Shown here: positions 36,919-45,574 of the stretch, piece after piece
Layout: the number at the start of each line of letters is the position of its first letter
How positions within the stretch are numbered: the stretch's first letter is position 1
Made by a program: the position numbers and the translations under genes
Source: Vagococcus lutrae
Lineage (GTDB): Bacteria; Bacillota; Bacilli; Lactobacillales; Vagococcaceae
DNA: 60,939 nucleotides
NCBI RefSeq assembly: GCF_003987555.1
Contig: NZ_NGJW01000013.1
Location: 1 to 60,939 of the forward strand
Direction: 5' to 3'
The notes under the pieces: generated by a model
Told to the model about the DNA's origin: nothing
The model's input: the letters and a program-made list of their open reading frames with translations, nothing else
Databases searched by the model: none

Positions 36919-38310
36919 ATGGAGAATCGTGAAATTGCGAAGCAAATTGTGACGTATGTTGGGGGACAAGAAAATATTAAATCCGTGGCACATTGTGCAA
37001 CGCGTTTAAGAATTGTGGTGTATGAAAAGGATAAAATACAAGAAGAGAAAGTCAATGAATTACCAAAAGTTAAAGGGTCATTTTTCAACTCTGGACAGTT
37101 TCAAATTATTTTAGGTACCGGTACCGTTAATAAGGTCTATGATGAATTTAATCAGTTACATGTTTCGACAGCCTCTCAGGCTGATTTAAAAGAACAAACA
37201 GAAGACGAGCAACCTGCGTGGAAAAAAATGATTCGGACATTTGGTGACGTATTTGTTCCTATCATTCCTGTCTTAGTCGCAACTGGACTTTTTATGGGAT
37301 TACGCGGATTGTTAATGCAAGAACAGATTTTAGCTGTTTTTGGCATGACGCCTGATCATATTAATAGTAACTTTATAATGTTTACACAGATTTTGACAGA
37401 TACTGCGTTTGCTTTTTTACCAGCTTTAGTCGCGTGGTCTACGTTTAAAGTATTCGGTGGTTCACCAGTGATTGGGATTGTTTTAGGGTTAATGTTAGTG
37501 AACCCTGCTTTACCAAATGCTTACGCAGTAGCAGCAGGTGATGCAGCCCCGATTATGTTTGGTTTTATCCCTGTAGTAGGTTATCAAGGGACAGTTTTAC
37601 CTGCCTTTATCGTCGGACTATTAGGAGCTAAACTTGAAAAGAAAGTCCGTCAAGTAGTGCCAGAAACGCTAGACTTATTGCTAACTCCTTTTGTGACGTT
37701 ACTAGTGATGAGTGCTTTAGGATTATTTGCAATAGGGCCTGTTTTTCACTCACTTGAAACAGTCATTTTAAACGCTGCTGAAATTGTTTTAGCTTTGCCT
37801 TTTGGTTTAGCTGGTATCATTTTAGGTTTCTTTAATCAATTAATTGTTGTAACAGGCGTTCATCACATCTTTAATTTTTTAGAAGTCCAACTATTAGCGA
37901 ATACAGGTGCCAATCCGTATAATGCGATTATTACCTGTTCTGTTGCCGCTCAAGGTGGTGCCGCACTAGCGGTTGGAATGAAGACAAAGTCTAAGACGTT
38001 AAAAACACTTTCATTTTCATCTGCAGTTTCTGCCTTTTTAGGAATTACTGAACCCGCTATTTTTGGTGTTAACTTACGTTACGTGAAACCTTTCTTCATG
38101 GCGTTAGTGGGTGGTGCTGCAGGAGGCTTTATTGCCTCTATCTTACAGTTAGCAGGAACAGGGATGTCTGTGACCGTTATTCCAGGAACACTGCTTTATT
38201 TAAATGGTCAATTATTTGGTTATTTATTAGCCAATGGTGTTGCGATTGCCGTTGCCTTTGCTTTAACGTATATGTTTGGCTTTAAGGATGAGGCTCATGC
38301 AGTATCGTAA
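36919..38310 (+). CDS. scrA: PTS EIIBC, sucrose type
   Basis: This 463-aa protein has an EIIB domain with HCATRLRI (phospho-Cys26) and an EIIC domain (about 100-460) with VTGVHHIFNFLEVQLLA and GITEPAIFGVNLRYVKPF. There is no EIIA domain. It overlaps the GH32 gene by 14 bases, so the imported sugar phosphate is the probable substrate of that hydrolase. The close pairing with GH32 makes sucrose (or a short fructan) likely. Confidence 0.9.
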   Translation: MENREIAKQIVTYVGGQENIKSVAHCATRLRIVVYEKDKIQEEKVNELPKVKGSFFNSGQFQIILGTGTVNKVYDEFNQLHVSTASQADLKEQTEDEQPAWKKMIRTFGDVFVPIIPVLVATGLFMGLRGLLMQEQILAVFGMTPDHINSNFIMFTQILTDTAFAFLPALVAWSTFKVFGGSPVIGIVLGLMLVNPALPNAYAVAAGDAAPIMFGFIPVVGYQGTVLPAFIVGLLGAKLEKKVRQVVPETLDLLLTPFVTLLVMSALGLFAIGPVFHSLETVILNAAEIVLALPFGLAGIILGFFNQLIVVTGVHHIFNFLEVQLLANTGANPYNAIITCSVAAQGGAALAVGMKTKSKTLKTLSFSSAVSAFLGITEPAIFGVNLRYVKPFFMALVGGAAGGFIASILQLAGTGMSVTVIPGTLLYLNGQLFGYLLANGVAIAVAFALTYMFGFKDEAHAVS

Positions 38311-39589
38311 TCTTGACCGTCCACAGTGGCATGTCTATCCAGAACAGGGATTGTTAAATGATCCTAACGGTTTAGTCTATTTTAAAGGCCAGTATCACGT
38401 TTACTATCAATATAATTTTCGTGATACGACGCATCATTTTAAAGCGTGGGGACATCGCACGAGTTCAGACTTGTTGACTTGGTCGGAAGAAGATATTCCG
38501 CTCGTTCCAAGTGAGTGGTACGATAAAGACGGTTGTTATTCAGGTGGGGCATTTGTAAAAGATGATTGTCTGTATCTCTTTTATACTGGAACGGTGATTG
38601 AAGAAGACGGCTCGAAATCAAGTTACCAATGTTTGGCGACTTCGACAGATGGGTATCATCTTGTAAAACAAGGCCCGATATTACCTCATCCGGAGGGCTA
38701 TACACGTCATGTACGTGACCCTCAAGTGTTTCAAGGCACGAATGGTCGTTACTACATGTTGCTAGGTGCGCAGACAAATGATTTGCGTGGGACGACGTTG
38801 ACGTATCAATCTGACGACTTACATACATGGAAGTTAATGGGTGAAACCGTCCCTTCAGTGTCTTTAGATAGCTACATGTGGGAGTGTCCTAATCTAGTGA
38901 GATTGGACGAATATGATTATTTTATCTTCTCTCCGCAAGGGTTACCGAAAGAAGCAGAACGTTTTCGCAATGTTTTTTCTACGACATATTATGCGGGACG
39001 CTTTGATGAAGAAACAGGTTGTTTTACGCCCTTTACACCATTAGAAGAGTTAGATAAAGGCTTTGATTTCTATGCCCCACAAGTGTTTAAAGGCCCGCAT
39101 AATGAGTCCATTATGTTTGGCTGGGCGGGAGTCCCAACGCCTGAAGAAGAATCAGCGATTCCGACGATAGCAAAAGGTTGGGTACACACCCTGACAGCAG
39201 CGCGTTTGCTAAAAGAAAAAGATAAGCGTTTGGTTGCTTTACCAGTTATTCCCGATCAACTTAAAACACTGTCCGAAGAAAAAGATTCATGTGTGGTCAT
39301 TTCGCAGTGCAGTGGCGCAATGAGTTTAAAGCCACAGAAAGATGAGTGGTGCTTGACAAGTGATAGTTGGCAGCTAATCTATCGTGAACAAACCCTAAGC
39401 TTGTCTCGCACAAATTGGTACTCAAAATATCAAGAAAGTCGTATGGTGTATCGAGGTCAGATAGACACACTTTTAGTAACGTATGACGCACATATCGGAG
39501 AAGTTTATATTAATGAAGGCATGGCAGTTGCAACATTTAAGTTTTTTTCAGATAAAAACAATATGACTGTAAAATATTGCTTAAAGTAA
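38297..39589 (+). CDS. scrB: Sucrose-6-phosphate hydrolase (GH32)
   Basis: The 430-aa GH32 enzyme has all three catalytic landmarks: LLNDPNG (nucleophile Asp22), VRDPQVF (transition-state Asp) and MWECPNLV (acid/base Glu). It splits sucrose 6-phosphate to glucose 6-phosphate and fructose. The ATG at 38297 follows AAGGATGAGG inside the scrA end. It is 40-60 residues shorter than common ScrB proteins; the C-terminal beta-sandwich looks trimmed, but the catalytic propeller is complete. Confidence 0.92.
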   Translation: MQYRNLDRPQWHVYPEQGLLNDPNGLVYFKGQYHVYYQYNFRDTTHHFKAWGHRTSSDLLTWSEEDIPLVPSEWYDKDGCYSGGAFVKDDCLYLFYTGTVIEEDGSKSSYQCLATSTDGYHLVKQGPILPHPEGYTRHVRDPQVFQGTNGRYYMLLGAQTNDLRGTTLTYQSDDLHTWKLMGETVPSVSLDSYMWECPNLVRLDEYDYFIFSPQGLPKEAERFRNVFSTTYYAGRFDEETGCFTPFTPLEELDKGFDFYAPQVFKGPHNESIMFGWAGVPTPEEESAIPTIAKGWVHTLTAARLLKEKDKRLVALPVIPDQLKTLSEEKDSCVVISQCSGAMSLKPQKDEWCLTSDSWQLIYREQTLSLSRTNWYSKYQESRMVYRGQIDTLLVTYDAHIGEVYINEGMAVATFKFFSDKNNMTVKYCLK

Positions 39590-40244
39590 ATTATCTATGC
39601 AACTATAAACGTATCAATCATTTAAAGTAGTGCCATCAATTAAATCATGGGGCTAAAAAAGAAGCACTTAAATTTATGATGAAATATCATAGATTTAGGT
39701 GCTTTTTATTTGAAATAAAGATGGTTATTTTCTAAAACTGTTTATCAAATTATTATTCTATAGTACAGAATAAAAAGTGCATTAATTTTTTGTATCAATC
39801 TATATACTTTAGCTACCATATAAATCACAAGTAGATATTAGTCGTTACTAGAAGAGTTATATAGTTTAGTTCAAAATATAAATGTTAAAAAAAGAAAAAA
39901 TTTCTATAAAACAAAATAAAAAAACAAGAATAGCTTTTGGTTATCTTAGCATAGTGTTGTTTCTACTAGCGTTGATTAAGAATTAACTTATCGTTACTTA
40001 GAAGATAAATTAACAAAAGACACGGAACTTACTTATATTAGGTTAATAAAATAACCTACTAATAATAAAAAGTGTTAAAATTCTAAAAATGTGAAAAAGA
40101 TTTGAACTTTACTATGATGTATGTGGTGGACACTCTTTTGGATACGTATTTTGTATGAAACATAAGGGGTTATCCGTTTACAAAACAAAATAAAGATGAT
40201 AATATTTTTAAAAATAACTAAAACGATAAAAGGGAGGTTGATCT
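39590..40244. other. 655-bp AT-rich intergenic region before the sulfatase operon
   Basis: It holds the scrB terminator (39662-39708), one possible 34-codon ORF with a hydrophobic C-terminal half (39882-39986, no good ribosome site), a short hairpin near 40040-40065 and the upstream region of the sulfatase operon. A half-match to a cre site (CCGTTTACA near 40169) is present. The stretch has the look of decayed coding DNA but no family is recognisable. Confidence 0.5.
39662..39708 (+). terminator. Terminator of the scr operon
   Basis: A 19-bp stem with few mismatches (39662-39680 with 39686-39704) ends in a T run. Confidence 0.85.
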
Positions 40245-41507
40245 ATGAAATGGATTATCGATGTATTTTTATTTCCAGAATTTATTATGGGGATCATTAT
40301 TTTTATAGGCACGAGCTTGTTAGGAAGGATGTGGTCAGAAAGAATTGAAAGTACTGTTCAAACGATACTTGGTTTTATGGTATTACAAATTGGCTCGATG
40401 GTGGTTATTAATAGTCTGACACCTTTTTCAGAAATGTTTGACAAGGCATTTGGATTGACGGGATTAATGTTAGAAGATAATGCGGTATCACAATTTGTCC
40501 AAATTACTTTAGGAAAAGAAACGGCTCTTATACTAGTTATAGGCTTTGCCATGAATATGCTACTTGCTAGAATAACACGTTTTAAATATATCTACCTAAC
40601 AGGAAATATGCTGTTCACATCAGCAGCTATTTTTGCTTTGACACTTAAACAATTAGGTCTTTCTTTAGGTTGGATTGTTTTAGTTGGTGGGGTTATTCAA
40701 GGAGTGTACAGTATTATTTTCCCTGCTATTAGTTATCGTTCAGTTCAAGCTGTGACGAAAGAAAAAGAACCTCTAGGAATGGCTTTTCCAGGAAGTAGCT
40801 TGATTGCTTTTTCAAGTGCAATAGGTGGACGTATTGGTAAGAACTCCGCTGATGCTGAAGAGATACCATTTCCTAATAGGCTCGCTTTTTTAAAAAATCG
40901 TTCAGTTACAATGGCATTGGTAATGAGTTTGATTTTTACAGTAACATCTTTTTTTGTGGAAAAATCAGAAATGTTGGAGATTTCTCAACATATTCATCCG
41001 GTTATATTTTCGATCGCAACAGCGTTAGAGTTTACGGCAGGAGTAACATTAATTTTATATGGCGTAAAATTATTTGTTCAAGAACTTGTTCCTGCATTTA
41101 AAGGGATTAGCGAACGGTTAGTGCCAGGAGCTAAAGCATCTGTCGGGGTGCCTATTTTTATGCCTTATGGGGAAAACTCTCTTTTAATTGGATTTATTGT
41201 TGCGTTTATCGTGAGTGTTTTAACTTTATTAGTTACAAAGTCTTTAGGAATCGTCATTTTACCTTCTGTTTCGGCTCTCTTTTTTGTAGGGGGAGTAGCA
41301 GGTATTTTTGGAAATCGACGAGGAGGCTGGATAGGTGCTGTAGTATCTGCTGGGATTACAAGTTTATGTCTTTCTATCACCGGAATATTAGCCTATAAAA
41401 TTTTAGAATTAAGTCACTTGGATTTAACAGGTTTAACATTAGGTTACCCAGATATTGTTTTAGTGGTTATTTTAATAAAGATTGTTGGTAAATGGATTGG
41501 ATTATAA
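40245..41507 (+). CDS. UlaA-family PTS EIIC-like transporter without partner EIIA/EIIB
   Basis: The 420-aa protein has about 11 membrane segments and UlaA/SgaT features: TIKT-like VQTILGFMVLQIGSMVV, the YIYLTGNMLFTSAA segment, VKLFVQELVPAFKGISERLVPGAKAS and GNRRGGWIGA. UlaA carries ascorbate with phosphorylation by UlaB and UlaC, but neither gene is nearby. The next genes encode a sulfatase and its activator, so the imported substrate may be sulfated (inference). GGGAGG precedes the ATG. Its end overlaps the region just before the sulfatase start. Confidence 0.85.
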   Translation: MKWIIDVFLFPEFIMGIIIFIGTSLLGRMWSERIESTVQTILGFMVLQIGSMVVINSLTPFSEMFDKAFGLTGLMLEDNAVSQFVQITLGKETALILVIGFAMNMLLARITRFKYIYLTGNMLFTSAAIFALTLKQLGLSLGWIVLVGGVIQGVYSIIFPAISYRSVQAVTKEKEPLGMAFPGSSLIAFSSAIGGRIGKNSADAEEIPFPNRLAFLKNRSVTMALVMSLIFTVTSFFVEKSEMLEISQHIHPVIFSIATALEFTAGVTLILYGVKLFVQELVPAFKGISERLVPGAKASVGVPIFMPYGENSLLIGFIVAFIVSVLTLLVTKSLGIVILPSVSALFFVGGVAGIFGNRRGGWIGAVVSAGITSLCLSITGILAYKILELSHLDLTGLTLGYPDIVLVVILIKIVGKWIGL

Positions 41508-41524
41508 GTAGAGGAGAGATAAAG

Positions 41525-43144
41525 ATGCAAAAAAAACCAAATGTCATATTAATTTTTGTGGATGATGTAGGTATAGGGGACTTATCTTGCTTTAACAGTC
41601 ATTCTAAAATTCAAACGGCACAGTTAGATCGTTTGGCTGAAAGAGGAATGCGTTTTGAAGACTCGCACTCGATATCAGCATTATGTACACCTTCACGTTA
41701 TGGTTTGTTAACTGGTACATATAGTTGGCGTTCCCCACTTAAAAGTTATGTTTTACCGGGAGATTCTTTACCTTTGATTGAAGAAGGACGGAGAACCATG
41801 GCCCAAATGTTTAAAGAGAAGGGGTATCAAACCGCTGTCGTTGGTAAATGGCATTTAGGTCTTGGATGGCAATTAAAGCCAGAAAAAGACTTTGAAAAAT
41901 TTAATTTAGATCCTTCAGACTATGGACAACCGAAACGTCAAATGGGTAGAGCCGGTGATTTTAATATTTTATCTGGTATGTACGATATGGAAGGGTTAGA
42001 TATCGATTATAGTCAACCTATTAAAGATGGGCCACTTGCGAGAGGATTTGATTATTTTTATGGTACTCCTGCTTCAATCGATCAACCCCCATATGTGGTG
42101 ATTGAAAACGATCGGGTTTTAGAAGAACCGACTTATATTAGCGGACGCGCTAATATTGATCGTCGTAGTGGTGTTCATCAACAAGAATGGCAAAATGGGG
42201 TCACTGCACCAAGCTATGATCATACAGCATTACCAAGACAAATGCAGGATAAAGTTTTAGAGTTAATGGAAAGTTATAGTCAATCCGATGCTCCGTTTTT
42301 TATCTACTATCCTGTTCATATTGCGCACGGGCCGATTCTACCGGACGAACCATTTGTAGATAGTTCTGGTATTGGACCTTACGGTGATATTATTCTACAG
42401 TTGGATTCGTATGTGGGAGAAATTCAAGATAAGTTAGTTGAATTAGGGGCGGACGAGGATACCCTAGTTGTCTTTACGAGTGATAATGGCGCGAGTGCTG
42501 TTGCTGATTTTCCACATTTGTTAGCGCATGGGCATAACCCAAGTGCACATTTCCGCGGTGAAAAGTTTGATATTTGGGAGGGAGGACATCGTGAACCAAC
42601 AATTATGACGTATCCCAATTATATTCCTGCTAATAGCGTATGCCAAAGTTTAGTCGCTCATACTGATTTTTATCGTACTTTTGCGGACCTTATTGGGTAT
42701 GACATTTATCATGATGAAGCAGTGGACTCTGAATCTATGTTAGATATGTTAAAAGAACCTAATCAATATGGACGTGTCAATCTCATTGTGACTTCTGCGA
42801 ATGGGGCTTTTTCTATTCGTAAAGGACCTTGGAAATTAGAGTGTACAGCAGATGAAGGGTCGAAAATTCCAGAAATTAATGATCCCGAAGCTTTCCAACC
42901 ATCACAATTGTATCATTTAGAAAGCGATCCTTGGGAGCATCATAATGTGATTGAAGGGCACCCTGAAATAGTGAGCATGTTGATTAAAGAAATGACACAA
43001 ATTGTGAAAAAAGGCCGTTCGACACCTGGACCGATACAAAGGAACGCAGCTAATCCTCCAACGTATGAGTGGCATCAATTAGCTTGGATGCCAAATTATG
43101 AAGACTATGTAGAAGAACTTAATCAGACATATCAAGAAGAGTAG
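41525..43144 (+). CDS. Cytoplasmic Cys-type sulfatase (arylsulfatase family)
   Basis: The 539-aa protein has the formylglycine site CTPSR (Cys54), metal ligands in FVDDVG (Asp13-Asp14) and FTSDNGA, and GKWHLG. There is no signal peptide, so it acts in the cytoplasm on an imported sulfate ester, presumably a sulfated sugar. The Cys needs oxidation to formylglycine, which the radical-SAM gene 11 bp downstream can supply without oxygen. The ATG at 41525 has a GAGGAGAG site; the longer frame from 41492 lies inside the EIIC gene. Confidence 0.92.
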   Translation: MQKKPNVILIFVDDVGIGDLSCFNSHSKIQTAQLDRLAERGMRFEDSHSISALCTPSRYGLLTGTYSWRSPLKSYVLPGDSLPLIEEGRRTMAQMFKEKGYQTAVVGKWHLGLGWQLKPEKDFEKFNLDPSDYGQPKRQMGRAGDFNILSGMYDMEGLDIDYSQPIKDGPLARGFDYFYGTPASIDQPPYVVIENDRVLEEPTYISGRANIDRRSGVHQQEWQNGVTAPSYDHTALPRQMQDKVLELMESYSQSDAPFFIYYPVHIAHGPILPDEPFVDSSGIGPYGDIILQLDSYVGEIQDKLVELGADEDTLVVFTSDNGASAVADFPHLLAHGHNPSAHFRGEKFDIWEGGHREPTIMTYPNYIPANSVCQSLVAHTDFYRTFADLIGYDIYHDEAVDSESMLDMLKEPNQYGRVNLIVTSANGAFSIRKGPWKLECTADEGSKIPEINDPEAFQPSQLYHLESDPWEHHNVIEGHPEIVSMLIKEMTQIVKKGRSTPGPIQRNAANPPTYEWHQLAWMPNYEDYVEELNQTYQEE

Positions 43145-43155
43145 GGGCAATATCT

Positions 43156-44265
43156 ATGAAACATATCACAGTTCTAATTAAACCTGCTTCTTCCGCCTGT
43201 AATATTCAATGCCAATACTGTTTTTATGCGGATGTTAGTTCTCACCGCGAAGTGAAAAGTTTTGGGCGGATGAATCAAACTACGATGAAAAAAATGATAG
43301 CAAACATTTACCAGGATTTAGAAGAAGGTGATGAGGTAACATTTGCTTTTCAAGGGGGGGAACCAACTCTTGCAGGCTTAGCTTATTATCGACGTTTTGT
43401 TGAAGAGGTTAATAAACAAACCCCCACGTGTCGTGTTCATTACACCATTCAAACCAATGGCATGTTGCTAAATGAACGTTTTGTTCGTTTTTTTAAAGAA
43501 CATGATTTTCTTATTGGTTTATCGCTAGATCCACTTAAAGAACTACATGATCGTAATCGTATAGATACAAAAGGAAACGGAACATACTCGCGTGTACTAC
43601 GAGCTAAAAAGTATCTAGATGCTTATGAAGTTCCGTATAATATTTTGTCTGTCTTAACTGCACAGGCTGCTCGTCATCCTCAAAAAGTGTTTCATTTCAT
43701 TCAGCGAGAGAATATTCGACACATTCAATTTATTCCTTGTTTGGATGATTTAGATAAAGGAAAGGAAAACCCTTTTATTTTGACACCTGAAGGATTCGCT
43801 CATTTTTATAAAGAATTTTATCCGTTATGGAAAAAAGAGTGGCAAAAAGGAAACTACATCAGTGTAAAATTTTTGGATGATTTAGTGACGTTACTAAAAG
43901 CAGGTCGAATGTGTGCTTGTGGGATGTTAGGGCAATGTCAAATTCAATATGTTATTGAAGCTGACGGGAGTGTTTATCCTTGCGACTTTTACGTTCTTGA
44001 TGAGTGGAGATTAGGTAATATTACGGAACAAACACTCCGTGAATTGTTTGGAAGTGTGCCAGCACAAGCATTCCTGACAGAAAAAAGATCGCTATCTTCA
44101 ATGTGCCAAAGCTGTCCGTTTTTTAAAATGTGCCGTGGAGGATGCAAACGTTTGAATGATGCAATGTATGTGAATGAGACCAATAGTTATTGTGGATATC
44201 AAGATTTCATGACACATTGTTTAAGCGATTTGTTAAATACTACAGAAGAGCCGTTTCTTGTTTAA
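43156..44265 (+). CDS. Anaerobic sulfatase-maturating enzyme (radical SAM, SPASM)
   Basis: The 369-aa protein has the radical-SAM cluster motif CNIQCQYC (Cys15, 19, 22), the GGEPTLAGL motif and a C-terminal SPASM region with seven or more cysteines (CACGMLGQC, VYPCDFYVL, CQSCPFFKMCRGGC). It converts the sulfatase active-site Cys to formylglycine. It is the last gene of the EIIC-sulfatase-maturase operon. The stop lies inside a perfect 40-bp palindrome shared with the convergent gene. Confidence 0.95.
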   Translation: MKHITVLIKPASSACNIQCQYCFYADVSSHREVKSFGRMNQTTMKKMIANIYQDLEEGDEVTFAFQGGEPTLAGLAYYRRFVEEVNKQTPTCRVHYTIQTNGMLLNERFVRFFKEHDFLIGLSLDPLKELHDRNRIDTKGNGTYSRVLRAKKYLDAYEVPYNILSVLTAQAARHPQKVFHFIQRENIRHIQFIPCLDDLDKGKENPFILTPEGFAHFYKEFYPLWKKEWQKGNYISVKFLDDLVTLLKAGRMCACGMLGQCQIQYVIEADGSVYPCDFYVLDEWRLGNITEQTLRELFGSVPAQAFLTEKRSLSSMCQSCPFFKMCRGGCKRLNDAMYVNETNSYCGYQDFMTHCLSDLLNTTEEPFLV

Positions 44266-44283
44266 ACAAGAAACGGCTCTTCT
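44244..44283. terminator. 40-bp perfect palindrome over two convergent stop codons
   Basis: Arms 44244-44263 and 44264-44283 are perfect reverse complements with no spacer. The palindrome contains the stop of the maturase (+) and reaches the last stop bases of the MscS gene (-). No T run follows on either strand, so it is an atypical terminator or a transcript-end stabiliser. Confidence 0.65.
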
Positions 44284-45166
44284 AATGTTCAATATTAAAA
44301 TCAGAAAATGAAAAATTAGGGAGATCAATCCCTTCTTCGTGAATGGCATCAATATAAGCTCCTAAAAAATCACGCCGAATTTGTTTTTGATCAAATACAT
44401 CCGTGTATACCACACTCCTGATAAATAGGTTTCCAACGCCATTATCCATTACCCCTAAGACTCGTGGTTTTTGAGAAATGCGTTCGTCTTGTTGTTGTAG
44501 CAATTTATTTACATCTTCCATTATTTGCTCAATTCGATGGATGTCACTGTTTGGGAGAATCCGGACATCAATAGTGACACGTCGGTCATAAAGTGAAAGG
44601 TTTTTTACAATATCAATCGATCCGTTAGGGATGAAAATAGCTGTACCGTTATCCGAGCGAATTTGAATACTACGTAGTCCAATTGAAATGACGGTTCCTT
44701 CGATATCGTCTTTAAGCTGAATGTAGTCACCTACATTAATTTGTTTTTCAATTAAAATGAACAATCCTGTAATGACATCTTTAATTAAACTCTGTGACCC
44801 TAAACCAATGGCCGCCCCAGCAATCCCAGCCCCAGCTAAAATAGAGTTTACAGGCACATCAAAAGTTGAGAGAATACCATAAATTAAAAAGAATCCTAAT
44901 AAATATCGATAGATATTTGAAATAAGAGAATTCATCGTTTTCATTCGGCCTTTATTTCGACTATTTTCCTGTAAAGTATTCTTAATAAAATAAAGTCCTC
45001 CTTTTTTTAAGAGAAAATAGACAAAAATTAAGAACACTAATGTAGCAAATCGATGTAGGAAAGAGATGATAATTTCCTCCCATTGAATCGAATGCAAAGC
45101 GATGACGATGTCATTTTTTATTCGATAAAATGTAGAGGAAATAATATGACTATCCAGTAAGAACAT
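44282..45166 (-). CDS. Small-conductance mechanosensitive channel (MscS family)
   Basis: This 294-aa protein has three N-terminal membrane segments, a pore helix with AGAGIAGAAIGLGSQSLIKD (alternating Gly/Ala, about 120-140) and a beta-rich MscS middle domain (INVGDYIQLKDDIEGTVISIGLRSIQI). It opens when membrane tension rises and releases solutes on osmotic downshock. I start at the ATG at 45166, which follows AAGGAGGT; a longer frame to 45196 exists but lacks a site. It is monocistronic and convergent with the sulfatase operon. Confidence 0.92.
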   Translation of the reverse strand: MFLLDSHIISSTFYRIKNDIVIALHSIQWEEIIISFLHRFATLVFLIFVYFLLKKGGLYFIKNTLQENSRNKGRMKTMNSLISNIYRYLLGFFLIYGILSTFDVPVNSILAGAGIAGAAIGLGSQSLIKDVITGLFILIEKQINVGDYIQLKDDIEGTVISIGLRSIQIRSDNGTAIFIPNGSIDIVKNLSLYDRRVTIDVRILPNSDIHRIEQIMEDVNKLLQQQDERISQKPRVLGVMDNGVGNLFIRSVVYTDVFDQKQIRRDFLGAYIDAIHEEGIDLPNFSFSDFNIEH

Positions 45167-45574
45167 GATAAATACCTCCTTAATTCGTCGATACATATAT
45201 TTATTTTATATTTTTTTATTCATATTGGTCAAGACTGTTTTAAAGAAATTTAAAAGGTTAATCTGTTAAAAAATGTGAATGTTTAATTAAAGTTATATGA
45301 TGTTATTTTTTTTAGAAAAACATATATCAATAGCTATAATATCTAATGTTTAAATAAAAAAGAGTTCTTTTTTGAATTATTAAATAGACATGAAATAATC
45401 ATTATTATTTAATCATAATTATATATTTCACAATAGTAATAGATTACTAATCTATTGCTTTATATGCTTTTTGTGAAAGTCAAATCGCGTAATGTTAAAA
45501 AAATATGCTTTACTTTTTCAAAAAACATACCTAAAATTAATATATGAATAAAAGATGGATGTGAGGGGGAGCAA
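45167..45574. other. 408-bp AT-rich region upstream of the WxL cluster
   Basis: This region separates the MscS gene from the lectin gene. It holds a 19-bp palindrome with centre C47 (AATAGATTA-C-TAATCTATT at 45438-45456), a candidate operator, and probably the main WxL promoter. Extreme AT content prevents a safe -35/-10 call. I see no gene or structured RNA here. Confidence 0.5.

Noticed and set aside
38439-38828. 129-codon antisense frame in the GH32 gene
   Set aside because: The sense strand carries all GH32 catalytic motifs, and the antisense frame has no start signals.
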